Of a stretch of 64,000 nt of DNA, positions 54,271-61,373 are shown in pieces. The stretch's first letter is position 1. Each line of letters begins with the position of its first letter. Location: contig JANRLY010000034.1 in assembly GCA_033762075.1 (NCBI GenBank), positions 42,934 through 106,933 on the forward strand. Direction: 5' to 3'. This DNA comes from VFKI01 sp033762075 (GTDB lineage: Bacteria > Pseudomonadota > Gammaproteobacteria > DSM-16500). The notes under the pieces were generated by a model that saw only the letters and a program-made list of their open reading frames with translations, was not told the DNA's origin and did not search any database. A program made the translations under genes and the position numbers.

Positions 54271-55311
54271 TTATCCTAAAATCTCATTTAAATATTTTTG
54301 TGTACCTGCATTTAATTTGACATATGTTTGTCGGTGTTTTTTTCTATTTCGCTCCCATAAAGTGATAATGATCTTATCGAGTAATTTTTTGGGGAATAAC
54401 CGCAGAAAGAAAAAACCGATACTGGATCCAGCCCCAGACTTAAGCATTCCGGGGTAAACTCCCGAACGGCGGGACGACAGTGTAAGGGATTTAAATAACG
54501 CCTTCGCCTCAGCAAATTGTCCTGCCAAAACCAGTCCAACAATCATTTTACGTTGTAAATTTTTGACTGATTCATCGACTAACGATTGATGATACGGACT
54601 CATCTGTGATCTATTGTCAGTTAAAAATTGAATAACTACGGATTTCATCTTCCATTGCAACGACCATTGCGTATGACTATCCTTGCGCACCTCGACAACA
54701 GCGAGGTGTTCGTCAAGCTTAAAGAATTTTGCATGATGCAACGCTAAATGAAATACAAAATTCCAATCTTCCGCATAACGCCCCATTTCACCCTGCGGGA
54801 ACGTTAATTGATTTTTGTCTAAAAAACTTTTGCGCACCAGCATGGCATTCAAATTCATCATCAAACAGTGAATAGAACTTGCCAGCATATCATTCGTCTG
54901 CTGTGTACGATTGATAAAAAACTTGCTTTGTCGATCTGAATAAAAATGCAAGGCATCAAAGTAGACAACATCAGCTTGATTCTTTTCAACAGCATCAACT
55001 TGTTTTTTAATTTTACCTGGTAGAAAAAAATCATCTGAATCACAAAATGCGATGTATTTGCCACTAGCATTTTTTAAACCAACATTACGCGCTTCGCTTT
55101 GTGTTGAAGGAGATAAAGTTAAATAACGAATACTGAGAATAAATTGAAATGAGCCCACAATCGCACGCGTTTGATCTGTCGAGCCTGCATCCACAATAAT
55201 CACTTCTAAAGCAGGATATGCGTTTAATGCGAGCGCCGACAAACAGCGCCCGATATATTTCTCAGAGTTAAATGTTGGAATGATGACAGAAACTAGCGGG
55301 GTATCAGTCAT
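54271..55311 (-). CDS. GT2 glycosyltransferase with an in-frame family D repeat
   Basis: 346 residues. GT-A domain starts VSVIIPTFNSEKYIGRCL, followed by IVDAGSTDQT and AFCDSDDFFLPGK, MGRYAEDWNFVFHLAL. Residues about 278-297 (SSRRSGVYPGMLKSGAGSS) are encoded by a family D repeat (54422-54479), in frame, in the C-terminal helical part. The sequence after it (FFFLRLFPKKLLDK) continues the normal family tail. So the gene is probably functional with an added peptide. Confidence 0.83.
   Translation of the reverse strand: MTDTPLVSVIIPTFNSEKYIGRCLSALALNAYPALEVIIVDAGSTDQTRAIVGSFQFILSIRYLTLSPSTQSEARNVGLKNASGKYIAFCDSDDFFLPGKIKKQVDAVEKNQADVVYFDALHFYSDRQSKFFINRTQQTNDMLASSIHCLMMNLNAMLVRKSFLDKNQLTFPQGEMGRYAEDWNFVFHLALHHAKFFKLDEHLAVVEVRKDSHTQWSLQWKMKSVVIQFLTDNRSQMSPYHQSLVDESVKNLQRKMIVGLVLAGQFAEAKALFKSLTLSSRRSGVYPGMLKSGAGSSIGFFFLRLFPKKLLDKIIITLWERNRKKHRQTYVKLNAGTQKYLNEILG
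54422..54479. repeat. family D repeat inside a glycosyltransferase gene (D3)
   Basis: About 58 bp, CTGGATCC...CGGGACGAC on the plus strand, the same ends as in D2 (63926-64000) in opposite order. It contains the hairpin module GCCCCAGACT...GGGGTAAACT also found in C3 at 59361-59390. Confidence 0.75.
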
Positions 55312-55317
55312 AGACTA

Positions 55318-56058
55318 TCACACAGTTTCTTCAGCAACATCCAATGAAAAACCCGCTTTCATGGCATCGTTGTAAAACATTTTCACGGTTTCAAGTGAAA
55401 ATAATTCTAAATCTTTTCCGACTAAAGAAAGTTTATTTAAAATATCATTCGTTGCAGTGATAATGTGACAGCCCACTTCATCTGCTTGAAACACATTTAA
55501 TAATTCACGCGGACTCGCCCACAATAATTCTGCCTTAGGTAATTTTGCTAATATTTGACGCGCTTCACGCATGAGAGGCATGGGATCAATGCCGGTATCT
55601 GCAATACGACCTGCAAACACAGAAACAATCGCTGGTGTTTCAGGCGATAAACTGTCTGCGACATCCATGACTTGATCTAATGTCATAATCGCAGTGACAT
55701 TTAATGTAATGCCAGCATAGGATAATTTTTTAATGAGCGAACCAGTAAATTGTGCTTCTGTATTCATCACAGGAATTTTTACCGCGACATTTTTACCCCA
55801 AGATGCAATTTCATGCGCTTGCTTTTCCATTTCATCGAATTCATCTGCAAAAACTTCAAAAGAAATCGAGCGATCTGGAATGCATGCTAAAATATCAAAT
55901 GCAAACGTACGATAATCTGTAATGCCCGCTTTTTTCATTAATGTTGGATTAGTTGTGAAGCCACTTATTGCTGGATTGCGGTACATCGTTAACATGTCGG
56001 CTTTATTCGCTCCGTCAGCGAATAATTTAATTTTTAACTTCTCTGTGGCTAATTTCAT
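55318..56058 (-). CDS. transaldolase-family protein
   Basis: 246 residues, the short transaldolase / fructose-6-phosphate aldolase (TalC) type barrel. GFTTNPTLMKKAGITDY is the substrate start, NVAVKIPVMNT carries the Schiff-base lysine, and WASPRELLNVFQ is typical. Reaction: transfer of a dihydroxyacetone unit; with erythrose-4-P and fructose-6-P it gives sedoheptulose-7-P, the substrate of GmhA nearby. GGAG lies just before the ATG at 56058. Placement with the heptose genes suggests a supply role, but this is inferred. Confidence 0.85.
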   Translation of the reverse strand: MKLATEKLKIKLFADGANKADMLTMYRNPAISGFTTNPTLMKKAGITDYRTFAFDILACIPDRSISFEVFADEFDEMEKQAHEIASWGKNVAVKIPVMNTEAQFTGSLIKKLSYAGITLNVTAIMTLDQVMDVADSLSPETPAIVSVFAGRIADTGIDPMPLMREARQILAKLPKAELLWASPRELLNVFQADEVGCHIITATNDILNKLSLVGKDLELFSLETVKMFYNDAMKAGFSLDVAEETV

Positions 56059-56098
56059 GATTTTCTCCGTGTAATCAATAGGTTGTGAGAGATTATTT

Positions 56099-56481
56099 AA
56101 AATCCCCCTCAATCCCCCTTTTTCAAAGGCTTTGTTGCATAAACCATAAAATCCTACCTGTCATTCCCGCGTAGGCGGGAATCCATCATTATGTTCAAAA
56201 ATAGCTAATTAAAAAATACTCAATTTACGTTCAATATGCCTAATTAAAAGCTTTATAAATTTGAAATAGATTCCCGCCTTCGCGGGAATGACAATTATGC
56301 AACAAAGCCCTTTGAAAAAGAGAGAGCTCTGCTTTAACTTCCCCCTTTGAAAATGGGGAAAGCTCTATTTTAATTTCCCCCTTTGAAAAAGAGGGAAGCT
56401 CTATTTTAATTTCCCCCTTTGAAAAAGAGGGAAGCTCTGCTTTAACTTCCCCCTTTGAAAAAGGGGGATTGAGGGGGATTT
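56099..56481. repeat. family A composite repeat (A2) with a nested family B element
   Basis: Bounded by AAAATCCCCCTCAATCCCCC and GGGGGATTGAGGGGGATTT. Inside: the 182 bp B2 element (56128-56309), then tandem units of about 39 bp of the type AGCTCT...TTCCCCCTTTGAAAAAG at about 56321-56470. It fills the space between transaldolase and gmhB and supplies the end of the gmhB reading frame. Confidence 0.88.
56128..56309. mobile_element. MITE-like family B element (B2)
   Basis: 182 bp with terminal inverted repeats GGCTTTGTTGCATAA / TTATGCAACAAAGCC, and inner arms with CATTCCCGCG...GCGGGAAT. No ORF of transposase size. The ends resemble those of IS903-type IS5-family elements, so it is probably a non-autonomous derivative. 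It shares about 90 % sequence, by eye, with B3 in inverse orientation. Confidence 0.82.
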
Positions 56482-57005
56482 ATATCAATCACCCATTTCA
56501 CCGCTTCTTTCAACGATCCCGCCACAAAATCCGGTGCAGCAGGTTTTTGTTCATCGTACTGTTGGTCGATCCAAATGGTTTGACAACCTGCGTTTTGTCC
56601 AGCAGAAATATCTTTCCAACGATCGCCGATCATAAAACTCTTGGCTAAATCGATCTTAAAATCTTGCGCCGCTTGTAACAATAATCCAGGTAAAGGTTTT
56701 CTGCAATCACATTGATCTGCATCATCGTGATAACAAACGCGGATATTATCTAACGGCAAAGCACGCAATAAAGCAGCATGGATCGCCTCAACCGCTTCGT
56801 ATGAAGTTGTTCCGCGCGCAACATCTGGCTGATTAGTGCAGCCGATCAATAAAAATCCAGCATTCTTTAGTGCGCTTAATGATTCAAAAGCATCTGACAC
56901 AATGATCATGTCATCCACCGAAGATGGTGGATAGGGTTTCCCATTTCGCACGATCGCTTCATTCAACACACCATCACGATCGAGAAAAACAGCGCGCCTA
57001 ATCAC
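56442..57005 (-). CDS. gmhB: D-glycero-D-manno-heptose-1,7-bisphosphate phosphatase
   Basis: About 187 residues of the HAD superfamily. FLDRDGVLNE carries the nucleophile and acid Asp (D9, D11); GCTNQPDVARG, CYHDDADQCDCRKP with the GmhB-type zinc Cys/His cluster, and FMIGDRWKDISAG are present. It removes the C7 phosphate in heptose activation. The start GTG at 57005 overlaps the gmhA stop (GTGA); the ATG at 57020 is an alternative. The C-terminal residues INPPQSPFFKGGS and the stop are encoded by repeat A2, so the native C-terminus was replaced or extended. Confidence 0.85.
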   Translation of the reverse strand: MIRRAVFLDRDGVLNEAIVRNGKPYPPSSVDDMIIVSDAFESLSALKNAGFLLIGCTNQPDVARGTTSYEAVEAIHAALLRALPLDNIRVCYHDDADQCDCRKPLPGLLLQAAQDFKIDLAKSFMIGDRWKDISAGQNAGCQTIWIDQQYDEQKPAAPDFVAGSLKEAVKWVIDINPPQSPFFKGGS

Positions 57006-57598
57006 TTCACCGATTCCCATTTGGTTTCGACTTTTTTCAAATCAGGATGCGAGACTAACAAATGCCAAACAATGCCTTGAAAAGCTTCCGCATGTGGTGT
57101 GGTATTCACGGGATTAGGTGTCGGAATAATCACACACGCATCAGCTACTTTTGCTGTGTAACCACCATCACGTCCAACAATCCCCGTAATTTTAGCCCCT
57201 ATTTGCTTGGCATATTGCAAAGCAGAAACTAAATTAGGACTGACATTTTTCTCGAGATGACCACCACCAACGGAAAAAACCATGACAGTGTCTTTTGGAG
57301 TGAGTCTGCTAATTTTTAACCATTCTGAAAAAACACTCGCCCAACCCTCATCATTCGTGCGCGCAGTTAATTCAGAAACATTATCTGTCGGTGCATACGC
57401 TTCAATCCCGACAATTTTTCGAAAATCATTCACAGCATGCGATGCATTTCCTGCGCTGCCGCCTACCCCTAAAATAAATAATCGCCCTGATTGTTCGCGT
57501 GTTTGCAATAACACATTAATTATTTGTCTAATATTTTGTTGTGAAATCTGATCAATGATATATTTTGCTTCTGCTAAAAATGTATCGATGAATTCCAT
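57002..57598 (-). CDS. gmhA: sedoheptulose-7-phosphate isomerase
   Basis: A 198-residue SIS-domain isomerase forming D-glycero-D-manno-heptose 7-phosphate. LFILGVGGSAGNASHAVNDF is the phosphosugar loop, and TPNPVNTTPHAEAFQGIVWH carries the active-site His region of the GDP-heptose type GmhA. It overlaps gmhB and lies 9 bp after hddC. Confidence 0.9.
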   Translation of the reverse strand: MEFIDTFLAEAKYIIDQISQQNIRQIINVLLQTREQSGRLFILGVGGSAGNASHAVNDFRKIVGIEAYAPTDNVSELTARTNDEGWASVFSEWLKISRLTPKDTVMVFSVGGGHLEKNVSPNLVSALQYAKQIGAKITGIVGRDGGYTAKVADACVIIPTPNPVNTTPHAEAFQGIVWHLLVSHPDLKKVETKWESVK

Positions 57599-57607
57599 GG
57601 TGTACCC

Positions 57608-58306
57608 CTAAACAAGATAAGCTTCTAGCTCTTCAATGCCGCTAAAAGAACCGACTTCGTAAAAACGTTCTGTGACCTCGAACGCCGCCAATTGATGTTG
57701 CTCTAAACAATGTTGATACACTGTCGCGAGATCATAAGGATAATGCGACACTGTTGAAAAAACGCGTTGATTAAAAACACCCAAACCATAATCAATATGA
57801 TGCATATCTATCGTTTGCTGCGCCTTACTATAGTTCAGTATTTCATGATTACGAAAGACCACATTGCTTTTATCCCATTGCCCGTCATTGCGAAAGACTG
57901 TCATCAAAGCCATTTTTTGTTGTTGAATAAAGGATTCTTGAACAGCAGCATAAGGGCATGTTAAATAAGAATCACCGTATAGCACAAAAAAATGATCATC
58001 AAGCAAAGGCAATGCATTTTGAATCGCACCAGCAGTACCTAATAACATATCGCCATCATAAGAATACTCAACAGAAAGGCCAAATGCTTTTCCATCGCCA
58101 ACATATTGTTGAATTTTCTCAGCCAAAAATCCAACACACAAAACGACTTTACGTACACCCTGCTGCTGTAATAATTTTAACTGATGAAAAATAAAAGGTT
58201 GGCCTTTCACAGACAATAAAGATTTTGGAATTTTTTCAGTGACAGGACGCAACCGTGTTGCAAGACCCCCTGCTAAAATCACAACTGGAAAAAGATTTGA
58301 TTTCAT
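57608..58306 (-). CDS. hddC: D-glycero-D-manno-heptose-1-phosphate guanylyltransferase-like
   Basis: A 232-residue nucleotidyltransferase with VVILAGGLATRLRPVTEKIPK (phosphate loop), GDSYL (metal) and TERFYEVGSFSG. In this cluster it fits HddC, which makes GDP-D-glycero-alpha-D-manno-heptose. The specificity is inferred from gmhA, hddA and gmhB neighbours. Its ATG overlaps the hddA stop by 4 nt. Confidence 0.86.
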   Translation of the reverse strand: MKSNLFPVVILAGGLATRLRPVTEKIPKSLLSVKGQPFIFHQLKLLQQQGVRKVVLCVGFLAEKIQQYVGDGKAFGLSVEYSYDGDMLLGTAGAIQNALPLLDDHFFVLYGDSYLTCPYAAVQESFIQQQKMALMTVFRNDGQWDKSNVVFRNHEILNYSKAQQTIDMHHIDYGLGVFNQRVFSTVSHYPYDLATVYQHCLEQHQLAAFEVTERFYEVGSFSGIEELEAYLV

Positions 58307-59283
58307 TGTGCAATCACCTGTGTGCCGGCAAAATCAAAACGAAAACGTACTTCCGTGAGACCTGCTTCACGCATAGCATGCCGTAGACGAATTTTATCTT
58401 CAGCATAAAACATTAAAAAACCACCGCCGCCGGCGCCAATCATTTTTCCACCTAGCGCACCATTTTTCATAGCCAACGCGTACCATTGATCAATGTCAGA
58501 ATTACTCATATTCCCTGAACGTTTTTTCTTATGCTCCCAATGGACATTCATCAAGTCTGCAAATTCGTGCAAATTTCCTTGCAGAAGTGCATCCTGGCTT
58601 TTCAACCCCAATTCTTTCACAAAATGTAAATTGTTAATCATATCTTGATTGGCATCCCGTGTTTTTTGATCTTGCTCTTTGAGAATGCCAGAAGCAGAAC
58701 GAGAATACCCTGTAAAAAATAATAATAAATTATCTTCTAGGTTGTATAAGGTTTCTTGATCGATATCGAGCGGCCATGCTTCGACTTGATGGTCGCGATT
58801 AAAATTAAAACACGTGATGCCACCAAAAGCAGCAATATATTGATCTTGCTTACCGATCGGTTCTTTTAATAAGTTTAACTCAATGTGACAGGCTTGCTCT
58901 GCTAGTTCACGAGGATGAATAAGATTCTTTTTCAAGGTGTGTAACGCTTTCAGCAACGCTGTTGTAAAACTCCCGGATGAACCCAATCCAGTACCCGCCG
59001 GAATATCAGCCATACTGGTAATTTCAAGGTACGGTGCCGCAATATTAATGTGTTTTAATGCTTCACGCACAATTGGATGTTCAACTTCATCAACTGTTTT
59101 TACGCGTTCTAATTTGGAATATTTAACAATCAGCTCATCGACGAATGTTTGATGTAATGTGATATAAACATATTTATCAATCGCTGCTGCAATAAGAAAG
59201 CCAGCGTGATCTTGATAATATGATGGCAAATCTGTCCCACCACCACCGAGAGATATACGTAAAGGACTTCTGACAACGATCAT
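58303..59283 (-). CDS. hddA: D-glycero-D-manno-heptose-7-phosphate kinase
   Basis: About 326 residues of the GHMP kinase family. IVVRSPLRISLGGGGTDLPSY begins the protein, DIPAGTGLGSSGSFTTALL is the ATP loop, and IGAGGGGFLMFYAE is motif 3. It phosphorylates C1 of heptose-7-P in the GDP-heptose pathway. The start at 59283 with GGAG upstream is preferred; a reading from 59322 would extend into the repeat C3 region and is not supported. Confidence 0.88.
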   Translation of the reverse strand: MIVVRSPLRISLGGGGTDLPSYYQDHAGFLIAAAIDKYVYITLHQTFVDELIVKYSKLERVKTVDEVEHPIVREALKHINIAAPYLEITSMADIPAGTGLGSSGSFTTALLKALHTLKKNLIHPRELAEQACHIELNLLKEPIGKQDQYIAAFGGITCFNFNRDHQVEAWPLDIDQETLYNLEDNLLLFFTGYSRSASGILKEQDQKTRDANQDMINNLHFVKELGLKSQDALLQGNLHEFADLMNVHWEHKKKRSGNMSNSDIDQWYALAMKNGALGGKMIGAGGGGFLMFYAEDKIRLRHAMREAGLTEVRFRFDFAGTQVIAQ

Positions 59284-59344
59284 TAAAGTGATCTCCATGA
59301 AAACGTCACTACGAGGCCGCAAAGCCCAAAGATTACGCCTAGTT

Positions 59345-59464
59345 CGTCATTGCGAGCCCGCCCCCGACTAAAACTTTCGGGGGTAAACTCTGCGTTTGGG
59401 CGCGGCAATCTAGTTTTTAAAACTGGATCGCCACGGCTAAACACTTCGTAGCCTCGCGATGACG
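59345..59464. repeat. family C repeat (C3), carrying a module shared with D3
   Basis: About 120 bp with ends CGTCATTGCGAG and CTCGCGATGACG, an inner AACTGGATCGCCACG and a hairpin CCCCCGACT...CGGGGGTAAACTC (59361-59390). It lies between hddA and the Gfo/Idh/MocA gene; a partial related segment is at 59308-59344. Confidence 0.8.
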
Positions 59465-59502
59465 GTAACCCTAAGACTTTACCCTGCTCACGATGACGGA
59501 TG

Positions 59503-60504
59503 TTATAAAGATGAACTATCATATATTTTTCCAACAACACTTAACGCTGCATGTGCATCTGCAAGACCAGGCTGAGAAGGACGATTATGCTGAATATCTG
59601 AGAGAAACTCAGTGAGTTCAACTTCCCACGAATTATCTGCCATCGGGTATTCCCACATGAATGTTTCAGGAGGTCCCATCTCAGGTAACATTTTGTAAAA
59701 AGTAATTCGCTCAGTGCCGTAACTGCCGCCCAATCCATTAATATCAATTTTGCCGTGCTTGCCATAAATTTCGAAGGAAAAAGTATTTTTCCATTCTGTG
59801 CAACTCGCATGTAAAAATGCAGTTTGCTTTTTCGCCGTTTTTAATAATAAAAATCCATTATCATCGACAGGCATATCCCAGTAATACGTATGTGCGTGTC
59901 CTTGGATCTCTGTGAAGTCTCCCAAAAACCAGCGGGCTAAATCAATTAAATGTACGCCTTGATCGATCAATTCACCGCCACCCGATAATGCAGGATCTGC
60001 ACGCCATTCTTTATCGTAACCTACCCGACCACCGTGCCCATAACGGGCACGCACAAACATTAATTCACCCAGTTCATTCGCATCGACTAATTCGCGCGCT
60101 TTGATAAATGCGCGATGATAGCGATGATTAAATCCCACACGCACAATCGAACGAGATTTTTTAGCAGCTTCCATTAAAGATGTTAATTCTTCTACATGAC
60201 GTGCTGCAGGTTTTTCAATGAATACATGTTTCCCTGCACGAACGGCTGCTTCGGCAATTTCTGCGAGTGTTGCATGTAAAGTTGAAATCATCACAATCTG
60301 AATCGTTGGATCATCGATGACATCACGCCAATTCGTGAAAGCTTCACAATGAGAAAACTGTTGCGCCAACGCAATGGCTTTTGATTGAACACTATCAACA
60401 GTCGCTGCCAGTGTAAAATGATTGTCTTTTTGTGAAATCATCTTACTCAACACTTGTGCGCGTTTTTGCCCAATCAATCCACAGCCGATGATTGCAATTT
60501 TCAT
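59503..60504 (-). CDS. Gfo/Idh/MocA-family oxidoreductase
   Basis: A 333-residue NAD(P)-dependent sugar oxidoreductase. N-terminal Rossmann motif IIGCGLIGQKRA, then the conserved EKPAA (GKHVFIEKPAARHVEE) with the catalytic Lys, and HLIDLARWFLGD. The substrate is unknown. It overlaps the SDR upstream by ATGA. Together with the SDR and UGD-like genes it probably completes a sugar nucleotide used by the locus. Confidence 0.87.
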   Translation of the reverse strand: MKIAIIGCGLIGQKRAQVLSKMISQKDNHFTLAATVDSVQSKAIALAQQFSHCEAFTNWRDVIDDPTIQIVMISTLHATLAEIAEAAVRAGKHVFIEKPAARHVEELTSLMEAAKKSRSIVRVGFNHRYHRAFIKARELVDANELGELMFVRARYGHGGRVGYDKEWRADPALSGGGELIDQGVHLIDLARWFLGDFTEIQGHAHTYYWDMPVDDNGFLLLKTAKKQTAFLHASCTEWKNTFSFEIYGKHGKIDINGLGGSYGTERITFYKMLPEMGPPETFMWEYPMADNSWEVELTEFLSDIQHNRPSQPGLADAHAALSVVGKIYDSSSL

Positions 60505-61373
60505 TCAATTTCATCCCATGCTTTACCGCGATCTTTGGGCACGATACGTCGCAAAGTGTAAATATCAGAATTTTTTAATTCATCTAAATAGTCAGGTAAT
60601 TTTTTCCATGGATCCCAAACTGCACTGATTAATCGGCCGGTAATTCCATTGCTTTCTGGCGAAGCCAAGAAAACACAAAGATTGGCCCCGACAGATAAAT
60701 CTGTCCCGCCCATTGATTTTTGTTTTAAGGATTGTTGATAAAATGTTTCACCCACTTTTTCTGGGCCCGCAGCCAACACTTCATCTAAGAGGCGCGTATT
60801 GAGTGCACCCGGCGCGACAGAATTCACATCGATGTGAAAAGCTTTTAATTCATCCGCTAATGTTTCAGCAAAACGCACGACGCCCGCTTTTGAAGCAGCA
60901 TATGCACTGAAGTTTGCCATCGGTTTTGTGGCACCACCGCCTGAGATAAAAATGATTTTACCCGACTGATGTTTTTTCATGTGTGGCACAACAGCTCTAC
61001 ACATGAAAACAGTGCCTTTCAAATTAATGTCGATCGCTTCTGACCATTCATCCCAGTCAATTTCTTCAATCGGACCTTTCGTGCCATACACACCAGCATT
61101 CGCCACTAAAATATCTATTTTGCCAAACTGTTTGATTGTATCAGCAACTAACTTTTCAACTTGTTTAGGCTGAGCAATATCAACTGCTTGAATCGCAATG
61201 TGTTCTGGACCTTTTGCAAAAGATAATAATTCATTTCGCGCAGCAGTTAATTTTTGTAAATCACGCGCACATAACATCACTCGCGCGCCTGATTGAATAA
61301 ACTGTTTTGCAATTTCAAATCCAAAACCTTGATTTGCTCCAGTGATAATGGCGCATTGTCCTGTTAATGTCAT
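60501..61373 (-). CDS. SDR-family oxidoreductase
   Basis: About 290 residues, classical SDR. TGANQGFGFEIA at the cofactor site, NAGVYG, catalytic Ser in IIFISGGG and Tyr-Lys in SAYAASKAG. Substrate unknown; probably a sugar or polyol step. Start at 61373 overlaps the stop of the UGD-like gene (ATGA) with GGA upstream; the extension to 61442 is only the overlap. Confidence 0.85.
   Translation of the reverse strand: MTLTGQCAIITGANQGFGFEIAKQFIQSGARVMLCARDLQKLTAARNELLSFAKGPEHIAIQAVDIAQPKQVEKLVADTIKQFGKIDILVANAGVYGTKGPIEEIDWDEWSEAIDINLKGTVFMCRAVVPHMKKHQSGKIIFISGGGATKPMANFSAYAASKAGVVRFAETLADELKAFHIDVNSVAPGALNTRLLDEVLAAGPEKVGETFYQQSLKQKSMGGTDLSVGANLCVFLASPESNGITGRLISAVWDPWKKLPDYLDELKNSDIYTLRRIVPKDRGKAWDEIE

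Noticed and set aside
56128..56309. A complete insertion sequence
   Set aside because: The ends look IS903-like, but the interior is only about 150 bp with no transposase frame; no transposase gene is present anywhere in the window.
56321..56470. A CRISPR-like array
   Set aside because: The units are contiguous and diverged, there are no unique spacers of regular length, and no cas gene is present.
59284..59540. A coding region between hddA and the Gfo/Idh gene
   Set aside because: The open frame is made of family C repeat sequence and lacks any homology or start signal.
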